A stretch of 64,000 nt of DNA from Variovorax sp. Root411. Lineage in GTDB: Bacteria; Pseudomonadota; Gammaproteobacteria; Burkholderiales; Burkholderiaceae_C. The notes below the pieces were generated by a model. The model was not told where the DNA came from. It made no database searches and worked only from the letters and a program-made list of their open reading frames with translations. The translations under genes and the position numbers were made by a program. Positions within the stretch are counted from its first letter, which is position 1, and the number at the start of each line of letters is the position of its first letter. This document shows, piece after piece, positions 35,551-43,550 of the stretch. The stretch spans positions 434,001-498,000 of the forward strand of contig NZ_LMDW01000016.1 of the NCBI RefSeq assembly GCF_001425205.1, written 5' to 3'.

Positions 35551-35913
35551 ATGAACCTTTCTCCAGAAAACCGGCGCGCGCTCTCCCGCCAATACAAGGA
35601 AACCGCGCGCCCAGCCGGCGTCTTCGTCATCCGCAACGGGTTGAACGGCCGGGTCTACATGGCCGGCAGCCTCGACGTCGAAGGCGCCATGAACCGTGCC
35701 CGCTTCGAGTTGAACATGCGCTCGCACCGCAACAAGGCGCTCGGGCAGGACTGGATCGCTCACGGCGCCGATCGGTTCACCTTCGAGGTGATCGACCGGG
35801 TCAAGGAAAGCGAAGACCCGGCCTTCGACCGCGCGGCGGAACTCGAGAAACTCCTCGCGCTCTGGCGCGAAGAGCTCCAGTGCGACGGCGACAAGGGCTA
35901 CAACTCGCCATGA
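35551..35913 (+). CDS. GIY-YIG nuclease family protein
   Basis: The product is 120 residues. The GIY-YIG core appears as GVFVIRNGLNGRVYMAGSLD, where the GIY element reads G-V-F and the YIG element Y-M-A-G, so both are variant; the conserved Arg/Glu region is RARFELNMRSHRNKALGQDW and the C-terminal acid lies in ELEKLLALW. This short family is widespread but its activity is unproven. It is co-transcribed and overlaps by ATGA with a MarR regulator, and two operator-like palindromes precede it. Confidence 0.82.
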   Translation: MNLSPENRRALSRQYKETARPAGVFVIRNGLNGRVYMAGSLDVEGAMNRARFELNMRSHRNKALGQDWIAHGADRFTFEVIDRVKESEDPAFDRAAELEKLLALWREELQCDGDKGYNSP

Positions 35914-36347
35914 CCGCCGATGCACTGGGCTTGTGCCTCGCCATCAGCCGGGCCCATGCCAGCCTGAACCTGAAGCTCCGGGAAGACCTGGGCGCCTTCC
36001 ACGGGCTGGACTACGAAGACTTCACCCTGCTCCATCAATTGCTGCGCGCCGAAGGCGGCCGAATGCCGACGGCCGACCTTTCGCGCGCGCTGGGGTTGCC
36101 GATGTCGGCGCTGCTTCGCAAAATGGTCTCGCTTGAAAAAACGGGACTGGCCGAACGCACGGCCGGCGCCGAAGACAACCGCCGCCACGCAGCCATCCGC
36201 CCCGGCGGCCGAAAACTGATGCAAGCTGCGGTCACGACCGTCGAAGCGATCTGCGCCGATGCGGTGAAATCGCTGGCCCCTGAAAGCCTGCCGCAAGTCA
36301 ACGCCGCGCTTCTTGCGCTTTGCCTCGACGACACATCAAACGCCTGA
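35910..36347 (+). CDS. MarR-family transcriptional regulator
   Basis: The product is 145 residues, starting in the ATGA overlap. The winged helix-turn-helix covers about residues 30-100 (DYEDFTLLHQLLRAEGGRMP; DLSRALGLPMSALLRKMVSL; ERTAGAEDNRRHAAIRPGGR with the wing D-x-R), flanked by dimerisation helices. MarR proteins bind short palindromes and are often autoregulatory; the twin CCCGGG boxes upstream of the GIY-YIG gene fit that. Ligand unknown. Confidence 0.88.
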   Translation: MTADALGLCLAISRAHASLNLKLREDLGAFHGLDYEDFTLLHQLLRAEGGRMPTADLSRALGLPMSALLRKMVSLEKTGLAERTAGAEDNRRHAAIRPGGRKLMQAAVTTVEAICADAVKSLAPESLPQVNAALLALCLDDTSNA

Positions 36348-36402
36348 ACCGTTCAACAGGTAGATTACGCACCTCGTTTCGAACGGACCGGAAGAAAGAA
36401 CA

Positions 36403-36978
36403 ATGCCCTCCGACACGCCACCCATCAACCTGATCGTTTTCGCCGGTTTCAAGCGCATTGCCCAGGGAAGCACCGCCGACGTGCTCGCGCAGTTGCGCGA
36501 GCGCAAGGACGACACGCCCTACCTCGTGTTCGACGAGCAGACCGGCGAGCCGCTCGACTTCGACGTGCACAACCGGGCCGGCCTCGTGCCGCACGCCGCC
36601 GGTGCAGAGGCCCATGAAGACGCGCCCCGCGGCGTGGGCCGCCCGAAGCTGGGCGTGGTCGCGCGCGAAGTCACCCTGCTTCCGCGCCACTGGGACTGGC
36701 TCAACCGCCAGCCCGGCGGCGCATCGGTCGCGCTGCGGCGCCTGGTGCAGGAGGCGAGCCGCGTCAGCGCCGACCGCGACGCCGTGCGCGCTTCGCGCGA
36801 GGCCACCTACCGCTTCATGACCGCGATTGCCGGCGCCCTGCCCGGCTTCGAGGAAGCCACGCGCGCGCTGTTCGCCGGCGAGCGCAATCGCTTCGAAGGA
36901 CTCATCGACGCCTGGCCCGTGGACCTGCGCTCCCATCTTCAAAAATTATCAGCCGCCGGCTGGAGCACCCCCGCATGA
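36403..36978 (+). CDS. DUF2239 family protein
   Basis: The product is 191 residues and fits the DUF2239 family: an N-terminal domain (FAGFKRIAQGSTADVLAQLR; FDEQTGEPLDFDVHN) and a C-terminal helical part with a conserved GRPKLGVVAREVTLLPRHWD motif that is followed by WLNRQPGGASVALRRLV. The latter resembles an arc/metJ-like or helix-rich DNA-binding segment, but no function is established. Its stop overlaps the MATE pump gene (ATGA), so the two are co-translated. Confidence 0.82.
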   Translation: MPSDTPPINLIVFAGFKRIAQGSTADVLAQLRERKDDTPYLVFDEQTGEPLDFDVHNRAGLVPHAAGAEAHEDAPRGVGRPKLGVVAREVTLLPRHWDWLNRQPGGASVALRRLVQEASRVSADRDAVRASREATYRFMTAIAGALPGFEEATRALFAGERNRFEGLIDAWPVDLRSHLQKLSAAGWSTPA

Positions 36979-38390
36979 GAGCAACCCCCGAGACTTCCGC
37001 GACCGGCCGCAGCGGCCTTCAGGGCGTGCCCGTGGCGCCAGTGGGCGCAACGCGTCCGCTGTGGAAGGTCTTTCTTTTCTTCCTCGCGCCGATGCTGCTT
37101 AGCAACATCCTGCAATCGCTCTCGGGCACGCTCAACAATGTCTACGTGGGGCAGATGCTCGGCGTGGGCGCGCTGGCGGCCGTGTCGAGCTTCTTCCCGG
37201 TGATGTTCTTCTTCATCGCCTTCATCATCGGCCTGGGCGCCGGCGCCTCGGTGCTCATCGGCCAGGCCTGGGGCGCGCGCGACGTGGACAAGGCCAAGGC
37301 CGTGGCCGGCACCACGCTCACGGTGGGCGTGCTGATGGGCCTGGTGATCGCGGTGTTTGGCGGCGCTTTCACCACGCCGATGCTGGCCGCGCTGGGCACG
37401 CCGCCCGACGTGCTGACCGACTCCACGCGCTATGCCCGCATCATGCTGATCGCGATGCCGGGCGTGTTCGTGTTCCTGCTCGCCACGGCCATGCTGCGCG
37501 GCGTGGGCGACACCGTCACCCCGCTGCTCACGCTGGTGATCTCGACGCTGATCGGGCTGGTGGTCACGCCCGCGCTCATCCGCGGCTGGGGCGGCCTGCC
37601 GCAGCTTGGCGTGGCGAGCGGTGCGTGGGCCTCGGTACTGTCTTTCGCGGTGGCGACCACTTGGCTCGGCTTCCGGCTGCACCGCCGCAAGAGCCCGCTC
37701 GCACCCGATGCGGCGTTCGTGCGCAACCTGCGCATCCAGCCGCACCTGCTGAAGGCTGTGCTGAAGATCGGCGTACCAACGGGCGTGCAGATGATCGTGG
37801 TCGCTTTGGCCGAGGTGGTGCTGCTGTCAATGGTCAACAGCTACGGCTCGAGCGCCACCGCGGCCTACGGCGCGGTGAACCAGGTGGTGGCGTACGTGCA
37901 GTTCCCGGCCATCTCGATCGCCATCGCGGCATCGATCCTCGGCGCGCAGGCCATCGGCGCGGGCCGTGCTGACCGGCTCGGCGCCATCGCCAAGACGGCG
38001 CTGCTGATGAACCTCGTGCTGACCGGTGGCCTTGTGCTGCTGGGCTACCTGTTCTCGCGCCACCTGATGGCTTTCTTCATCACCAGCGCGCCGGTGCTCG
38101 AGATCGCGCAGACGCTGCTGCACATCATGCTGTGGAGCCTGGTGATCTTCGGCATGGCCGCGGCGCTGTCGGGGATCATGCGCGCCAGCGGCTCGGTGCT
38201 GGTGCCCACGCTGATCTCGATCCTCTGCATCCTCGGCGTGGAAGTTCCGGTGGCCTGGCTCATGAGCCACCGCATCGGCCTGAACGGCATCTGGATCGCC
38301 TACCCGGTGACCTTCGGCGCGATGCTGCTGCTGCAGACCGCGTACTACCAGCTGGTGTGGAGCAAGAAGGGAATCCGTCGGCTGGTGTAG
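36975..38390 (+). CDS. MATE family efflux transporter
   Basis: The product is 471 residues with about twelve membrane helices in two homologous halves, beginning LFFLAPMLLSNILQSLSGTL and with the MATE signatures GQMLGVGALAAVSSFFPVMF and (second half) AAYGAVNQVVAYVQFPAISI. It exports cationic drugs or metabolites using Na+ or H+. A 30-residue cytoplasmic lead precedes the first helix. Coupling to the DUF2239 gene is by a 4-base overlap; substrate is unknown. Confidence 0.92.
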   Translation: MRATPETSATGRSGLQGVPVAPVGATRPLWKVFLFFLAPMLLSNILQSLSGTLNNVYVGQMLGVGALAAVSSFFPVMFFFIAFIIGLGAGASVLIGQAWGARDVDKAKAVAGTTLTVGVLMGLVIAVFGGAFTTPMLAALGTPPDVLTDSTRYARIMLIAMPGVFVFLLATAMLRGVGDTVTPLLTLVISTLIGLVVTPALIRGWGGLPQLGVASGAWASVLSFAVATTWLGFRLHRRKSPLAPDAAFVRNLRIQPHLLKAVLKIGVPTGVQMIVVALAEVVLLSMVNSYGSSATAAYGAVNQVVAYVQFPAISIAIAASILGAQAIGAGRADRLGAIAKTALLMNLVLTGGLVLLGYLFSRHLMAFFITSAPVLEIAQTLLHIMLWSLVIFGMAAALSGIMRASGSVLVPTLISILCILGVEVPVAWLMSHRIGLNGIWIAYPVTFGAMLLLQTAYYQLVWSKKGIRRLV

Positions 38391-38412
38391 CCGCTGACGC
38401 GGCGGCAGCCGA

Positions 38413-38889
38413 TCACTCCCCGTCGAAGGCCTTCTTCACGGTGGCGATGTCGAGCTTGACCATCTTCATCATCGCCTGCATTGCGCGGGCCGCCTTGGCC
38501 GGATCCTTGTCCTGGAACATGCGGATCATCGGCATGGGCGCCACCTGCCAGGACACGCCGTAGCGATCGGTGAGCCAGCCGCACTGCACCGGCTGGCCGC
38601 CGCCTTCGAGCAGCTTCTCCCAGTAGTTGTCGACCTCGGCCTGGGTCTCGCACTTCACGAGCATCGAGATGGCCGGGGTGAACTTGTACTCCGGCCCCCC
38701 GTTGAGCACCATGAACTCCTGCCCTTCTAGTTCGAAGGTTGCGGTGAGCACCGAGCCCTTCTTCGCGGGGTTGACGTCGCCCCAGAGCAGCTTGTCGGTC
38801 ACGCGCGAGTTCGGAAAAATCGCAGTGTAGAAATTCAGCGCGTCTTCGCCGTTGCCGTCGAACCAGAGGCAGGGAACGATCTTTTGCAT
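38413..38889 (-). CDS. VOC family protein (PhnB-like)
   Basis: Starting at ATG 38887-38889, eight bases after AAGGAA, gives 158 residues. The PhnB/3-demethylubiquinone-methyltransferase-like VOC fold is evident from MQKIVPCLWFDGNGEDALNF, YTAIFPNSRV, GQEFMVLNGGPEYKF and CGWLTDRYGVSWQVAP. These proteins are small beta-alpha-beta-beta-beta units; most have unknown activity despite the inherited methyltransferase name. It converges with the MATE gene and stands alone. Confidence 0.88.
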   Translation of the reverse strand: MQKIVPCLWFDGNGEDALNFYTAIFPNSRVTDKLLWGDVNPAKKGSVLTATFELEGQEFMVLNGGPEYKFTPAISMLVKCETQAEVDNYWEKLLEGGGQPVQCGWLTDRYGVSWQVAPMPMIRMFQDKDPAKAARAMQAMMKMVKLDIATVKKAFDGE

Positions 38890-38994
38890 GAGGTTTCCTT
38901 CGCTTGAATGATGAACCGGAGGGTTCAGTATCAAATCGGCAGCAGGCCCTTGTCAACCCGTGCGTTCCTGTCAGCGGGAAGTTCCCATCGAAGC

Positions 38995-39996
38995 TCATGC
39001 ACTCGCGCCGAACGCCTGCCGCCAGCGGTAGGCCTCGGCCGCGTTGACCGCGCCCCGCGGCGCCCTGCCCTGGAAAATCTCCGCCAGCTGCGACACGGTT
39101 TCCATCGCCTGGTGCTCCACGGCCGGTGGCGTGAGCCCGCCGATGTGCGGCGTGGCGATCACGCGCGGGTGCGCCGCCACGCGCAGCGACGGCATCTGGT
39201 CGGGCGCTCGGCCCACGTCCAGCGCGCAGCCCGCGATGACTCCTGCCTCGAGCGCGGCGAGCAGCGCGTCTTCATCCACGAGATCGCCACGCGAGGCATT
39301 GATGAAGAAGGCATGCGGCTGCATCGCCGCGAAGGCCGTGGCATTCATCATGTTCTCGGTCGCCACGGTGGCGGCCGCGAGGCAGGCCACGAAGTCGGCT
39401 TGCGCCAGCAGCGCTTCGAGCGTCATCTGTGCGAACTCGGCCCGACCGGTCGCGGTGTGCGGGTCGTGCACGACGATGCGCATGCCCAGTGCCAGCGCGA
39501 TGTCGCACAGGTAGCGGCCGATCTGCCCGTAGCCGATCACCCCCAACGTGCTGCCGCGCAATTCGCGACCCATTGCCGATGCCATGGGCCGGCCTGCGTG
39601 GTAGCCCTCGGACGACACGCTGATGCACCGCGCCAGGTTGATCATCGCGCCCACGATCCACTCCGACACCGCGGGGACGAACCCCGCGCTCGCCTGCGTC
39701 ACCAGCACGCCATGCCGGCTGGCCGACGCCACGTCGATGTTGCGGATGTCAATGGCGCAGCGCACGAATGCTTTCAACTGCGGCAGCGCGGCGAACAGCG
39801 CCTCGTCGCCCACCGTCTGGCGGTAGGAAACGATGGCGTCGCAGTCGTGCGCCAGTTCGGCCAGGTCGGCCGACGAAAGATCAGTGTCCGTGGGGTTGAA
39901 GCGCACCTGCGCGATGGTCTCCAAGGCGGCAGAGGCCCGGTCGCCGAAATAGTGCGCGAGCTTGCTGGGCGGATGGCTGACGAAAACCGTGGTCAT
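38995..39996 (-). CDS. D-isomer-specific 2-hydroxyacid dehydrogenase family protein, catalytic Glu position altered
   Basis: The ATG at 39996 gives 333 residues; a GTG nine bases upstream is an alternative. The NAD(P)-binding motif is GVIGYGQIGRYL and the catalytic Arg and His are present (INASRGDLVDEDALL; ATPHIGGLTPPA). Where most members have D-V-F-x-x-E-P with the catalytic Glu, this one reads DVGRAPDQ, with Ala before Pro. That could weaken dehydrogenase activity or mark an atypical substrate. It lies 24 bases downstream of a LacI-type regulator on the same strand. Confidence 0.85.
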   Translation of the reverse strand: MTTVFVSHPPSKLAHYFGDRASAALETIAQVRFNPTDTDLSSADLAELAHDCDAIVSYRQTVGDEALFAALPQLKAFVRCAIDIRNIDVASASRHGVLVTQASAGFVPAVSEWIVGAMINLARCISVSSEGYHAGRPMASAMGRELRGSTLGVIGYGQIGRYLCDIALALGMRIVVHDPHTATGRAEFAQMTLEALLAQADFVACLAAATVATENMMNATAFAAMQPHAFFINASRGDLVDEDALLAALEAGVIAGCALDVGRAPDQMPSLRVAAHPRVIATPHIGGLTPPAVEHQAMETVSQLAEIFQGRAPRGAVNAAEAYRWRQAFGASA

Positions 39997-40020
39997 GAGA
40001 AGCACCTGTCCGGCCGACGA

Positions 40021-41064
40021 CTATCCGCGCAGCGGCGCCGCGACCGAATCGCGTGCCACCAGGGTGGGCGCAAAGACAAACTCCTGCGCCGGCATCGACG
40101 GGTCCGACAGCCGGTTCATCGCCCGCTCCACCATCACCTGCGCCATCTCGGGCACGGGCACGCGCACCGAAGTCATGGCTGGATACATCAGCGTCGACAA
40201 GAACACGTTGTCGATGCCGATGACCGACACGTCCTGCGGCACGGCAAGCCCGGCATCGCGAAAACCCGCCATCAGGCCGAAGGCGAGCAGGTCGTTCACG
40301 CCGATCACGCCGGTCGGGCACTGCTTCGACTTCGCCATCAGCACCGCCTGCGTGCGGCCCAGTTCGCTCATCATCGAATCGCCGTACTCGTCGACCGGCA
40401 GGCCTTCGATCACCTGGGCGCTGCCTTCGAGACCCGCACTGCGGACGGCAGCGAGAAAGCCGTCGACCTTTTCGCTGCGGCTCATGGTGCGCCCCGAGGG
40501 CGTGACGAACGCCAGCCGCACATGCCCCTGCTCGATCAGGTGCTGGGTGGCAAGGCGCGAAGTCTCGAAGTTGTCGACGGTCACGTGGTCGATCACCGAG
40601 GCCATGCCCGGCGTGGCGCGCCGGTCGTAGCTGACCACCACCAGCCCGCCCTCGGCGGCGGCCTCGACGTGCTGCTCGTCGAGCAGCGACGAGATGAGGA
40701 TCACGCCGCGCACGCCATGCGCCATCAGGTCCTCGAAGAAATGCGCTTCCTTCGCGGCGTCGCGGTAGGTGTTGCCGATCATGATCCGGAAGCCGTAGCG
40801 CTCCTGCGCCAGCGTTTCGACTTCGCGCGCGATGAAGCCGTACATCGGGTTGGCCATCGATGGCACCAGCAGGCCGATGAGCGGCGTGTGCCCGGTCTTG
40901 AGCTGCCGCGCGGAGGTGTTGGGCCGGTACTTCAGATCGCGGATGGCGGCCTCGACGCGCGCCAGCGTTTCCTTGGCCATGCGATCGCTGCGTCCGTTGA
41001 GCACGTTCGATACGGTGCTGTTCGAAACGCTCGCCCGCCGGGCTACGTCGCTGATTCTGCTCAT
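40021..41064 (-). CDS. LacI-family transcriptional regulator
   Basis: The product is 347 residues with a good GGGGAGAG site. The N-terminal helix-turn-helix and hinge are typical (ISDVARRASVSNSTVSNVLN followed by GR, then YRPNTSARQLKTGHT), with a periplasmic-binding-like ligand domain (LIGLLVPSMANPMYGFIARE; SYDRRATPGMASVIDHVTVD; PTGVIGVNDLLAFGLMAGFR). It likely controls the adjoining 2-hydroxyacid dehydrogenase gene in response to a carbohydrate or hydroxyacid. An inverted repeat ACGAAG-N8-CTTCGT lies at 41162-41181 upstream and could be its operator, though it is weak. Confidence 0.9.
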   Translation of the reverse strand: MSRISDVARRASVSNSTVSNVLNGRSDRMAKETLARVEAAIRDLKYRPNTSARQLKTGHTPLIGLLVPSMANPMYGFIAREVETLAQERYGFRIMIGNTYRDAAKEAHFFEDLMAHGVRGVILISSLLDEQHVEAAAEGGLVVVSYDRRATPGMASVIDHVTVDNFETSRLATQHLIEQGHVRLAFVTPSGRTMSRSEKVDGFLAAVRSAGLEGSAQVIEGLPVDEYGDSMMSELGRTQAVLMAKSKQCPTGVIGVNDLLAFGLMAGFRDAGLAVPQDVSVIGIDNVFLSTLMYPAMTSVRVPVPEMAQVMVERAMNRLSDPSMPAQEFVFAPTLVARDSVAAPLRG

Positions 41065-41208
41065 GGCATCTCTCCCCTTCTGTCTTATGTTTTTCGAGTC
41101 GCTCCCGCCCCGCGTGCATTGGCGGCCATGCGGAACACGCCGGCACTTTCGCCAACGCACAACGAAGGTAACGGACTTCGTCGAGTCCCGCCTCGGTACC
41201 CGCCCTAG

Positions 41209-42789
41209 CTATTTCTCCGTCACCGGCCCGACAGCAGGCGCCGCACCGATCATCAGCCAGGCACTCACCGCGCTCAGCAGCATCACCCAGCGAAAGCCCG
41301 CCACGAAGGATTCGGCCACGGCCTGTTTGAGAGCCGCCGCCGTGGCCGCATCCACGCCCGGCGGCAGCGCCGCGCCGGCCAGCTTGTCGCGCTCGCCTTC
41401 GAGAAAGGCCGACACCTGGGCCGACGCGCCCATGCCGCGCAGGTGTTCCGCCAGCGCCGCGTCGAAGGCCCAGGCCATGATTGCGCCGAACACCGCGATC
41501 GCCAGCACCGCCGCCGCGCGCGAGACAGCGTTGTTCACGCCCGAGGCCACGCCCGCAAGGTCCGGCCCGACCGCATTCATGACGGTGGTGGTCAACGGCG
41601 CCACCGTCACCGTCATGCCGAAGCCAAGCACCACCACGGCCGGCAGGAAGCCGCTCCAGTAGCTCGCACCGACGCCCGGCACGGCAAAGAGCGCAAAGCC
41701 GACCGCCGCAATCGAAGGCCCGATGACCAGCGGCAAGCGCGGCCCGAAGCGGTCGACCAGCTGCCCGGCCCAGCGCGAGAGTGCGAACATGGTGAAGATG
41801 AAAGGCAGCAGCGCCGCGCCCGCCACGGTCGCCGAATAGCCCTGCACCTGGATCAGGTTGAGCGGGAAGAAGTACAGCCCGCCGCCCAGCGCCGCATAGA
41901 GCAGCAAGGTCAGCAGGTTCGCGCCGCTGAAGTTGCCGATGCGCAGCAAGGCCAGCGGCAGCATCGGCGTGCGCACCTTGCGCTCGGCAGCGATGAAGCC
42001 CGCGCTGCCCAGCACGCCGAGCGCCAGCGCCCCGAGAACGAGCGGCGAACCCCAGCCTTGCGTGGGCGCCTCGATGAAGGCATAGACGACGCCGCCAAGC
42101 CCGGCCGTCGCCAGCAGCGCGCCCCAGAAGTCCAGCCTGCCGGTGGCCGATGCGCCGCGACTCTCGGGTACGTGGCGCCACACGATCCACAGCACCAGCA
42201 GCGCCATCGGTACGTTGATGAAAAAGGCCCAGGTCCACGAGAAGTGATCGACCAGGAAGCCGCCCAGCACCGGCCCCACCGCCGCCGTGATGCCGCTGAA
42301 GCCCGACCATGTGCCGATGGCCTTGCCGCGCTCCTTCTCGGGAAACGACGCGCTGATGAGCGCCAGGCTGCCCGGCACCAGCAGCGCGCCGCCGATACCC
42401 TGCACCGCGCGCGCGGCAATGAGCTGCTGCACGGTGGCCGCGAGCCCGCAGGCCACCGACGAGAGCGCGAAGATGCCGACGCCGATCGCGAAGATGCGCC
42501 GCCTGCCATAGCGATCGCCCAGCGCGCCGCCCACGAGCAGCAGCGCCGCCAGCAGCAAGGCATACGACTCGACCACCCATTGCGCCTGGAACGCCGTGGC
42601 ATGCAGATCGGCCTGGATGGCCGGCAGCGCCACGTTGACCACCGTGCCGTCAATGAAGGCCATGCTCGACCCCACGACGGCCGCGGCCAATACCCAGGGC
42701 TTGGAAGCCTCGGGACAGGTCCCCTCTTCCGCCCGCGCGCCATGCAGGATCAACGTGTCGTCGCAGGGAGCCTTGCCGATCTGTGCCAT
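41209..42789 (-). CDS. DHA2 (EmrB/QacA) family MFS efflux transporter
   Basis: Starting at ATG 42787-42789 after GGAGATCCC gives 526 residues, the usual 14-helix DHA2 size. The signatures are FIDGTVVNVALPAIQADLHA (motif D1), GGALGDRYGRRRIFAIGVGI (motif A) and LLVPGSLALISASFPEKERG (motif C region). It exports drugs or metabolites with proton antiport across the inner membrane. No membrane-fusion (EmrA) partner is adjacent. It is separated from the pqi operon upstream by a REP-like element. Confidence 0.9.
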   Translation of the reverse strand: MAQIGKAPCDDTLILHGARAEEGTCPEASKPWVLAAAVVGSSMAFIDGTVVNVALPAIQADLHATAFQAQWVVESYALLLAALLLVGGALGDRYGRRRIFAIGVGIFALSSVACGLAATVQQLIAARAVQGIGGALLVPGSLALISASFPEKERGKAIGTWSGFSGITAAVGPVLGGFLVDHFSWTWAFFINVPMALLVLWIVWRHVPESRGASATGRLDFWGALLATAGLGGVVYAFIEAPTQGWGSPLVLGALALGVLGSAGFIAAERKVRTPMLPLALLRIGNFSGANLLTLLLYAALGGGLYFFPLNLIQVQGYSATVAGAALLPFIFTMFALSRWAGQLVDRFGPRLPLVIGPSIAAVGFALFAVPGVGASYWSGFLPAVVVLGFGMTVTVAPLTTTVMNAVGPDLAGVASGVNNAVSRAAAVLAIAVFGAIMAWAFDAALAEHLRGMGASAQVSAFLEGERDKLAGAALPPGVDAATAAALKQAVAESFVAGFRWVMLLSAVSAWLMIGAAPAVGPVTEK

Positions 42790-42807
42790 GGGATCTCCGT
42801 TTTCTGG

Positions 42808-42923
42808 CTCCTTCCCCCTCTGGGGGAAGGTTGGGATGGGGGCTGCGGCTTCCAACGATACGCCATGCCTGGTTCAGCGCCGTCGTGCCCCCACCCCTGT
42901 CCTCCCCCAGCGGGGGGAGGGAG
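42808..42923. repeat. REP doublet (REPIN-like) element
   Basis: Two GC-rich hairpins in opposite orientation make up the gap between two genes. Left unit 42808-42842 contains CCTTCCCCC-TCT-GGGGGAAGG; right unit 42888-42923 contains CCTCCCCC-AGC-GGGGGGAGG. The right unit is an imperfect reverse complement of the left, including the flanking GGATGGGGG/CCCCCACCCC, so the pair can also fold as one large hairpin. This is the layout of REPINs, small elements mobilised by RAYT transposases. No RAYT gene is present in the window. Confidence 0.7.
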
Positions 42924-42929
42924 AAAGAA

Positions 42930-43550
42930 TCAGGTCGCGCAGGCGGTTGCCGACGGATTCGCACGCGCCGCATTCACGCTGCGCGCCATCGCGACGGCCG
43001 CCGCCGACGCCACGCGCTGCGCCCCGTGCGCCACCGCGTCCATCCCGGTGCCCACGGCCTCGCCGAGGTCCAGCTGGCACACCACCGTGCGCGCCTCGTC
43101 CGAGCGCCGCAGCGTCCAGCCGAAGCTGGCATCGACACGCCCGCCGTCGACCGCGTCGAACTGCCGCAGCTGCACCGCGATGCGCCACACCGGCAGCGCG
43201 CCCTGCCGCCCGCCCTTGGTCACGTCGAGCGCGCCTAGCCGCGCGGCGACGCCGCTGGCCAGCGCATCGCGCAACTCGTTCTCGAACGACGAGGCCCAGC
43301 GGTGCTGCTCCAGCACCTCGACCTGCACGCTGCCGTTGGGCTTGCGCACCACCATCTGCGGCCGTGCGAAGCGCTCGGGCACGGCCACGGGCGCGAGCTC
43401 GATGTAGAGCGGCGCGGCGCTGCCGAGCGTCGAAGGCGCAGCCTCGGCGGCAGCCACCGGGCTGGCCAGCGTGTAGTAGTTGTCGGGTTTGCTGGCGCAG
43501 CCCGCGAGCAGGGCCGCCAGCGCGAGGAAGGCAAGGTTCTTCTTCTTCAT
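42930..43550 (-). CDS. pqiC: PqiC-like outer-membrane lipoprotein (ABC-type transport auxiliary)
   Basis: The product is 206 residues. The lipoprotein signal (LALAALLAG then C19) is followed by the PqiC/YmbA pattern NYYTLASP and LYIELAPVAVPERFARPQMV, and a conserved Trp-containing HRWASSFENELRDALAS. PqiC forms the outer-membrane end of the PqiABC trans-envelope lipid-transport tunnel. It overlaps pqiB by four bases. The last gene of the unit, it ends seven bases before the REP doublet. Confidence 0.88.
   Translation of the reverse strand: MKKKNLAFLALAALLAGCASKPDNYYTLASPVAAAEAAPSTLGSAAPLYIELAPVAVPERFARPQMVVRKPNGSVQVEVLEQHRWASSFENELRDALASGVAARLGALDVTKGGRQGALPVWRIAVQLRQFDAVDGGRVDASFGWTLRRSDEARTVVCQLDLGEAVGTGMDAVAHGAQRVASAAAVAMARSVNAARANPSATACAT

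Noticed and set aside
41162..41181. ACGAAG-N8-CTTCGT inverted repeat as a LacI operator
   Set aside because: The half-sites are only six bases with a wide spacer and do not match the usual central CG LacI palindrome, so I did not list it as a feature.
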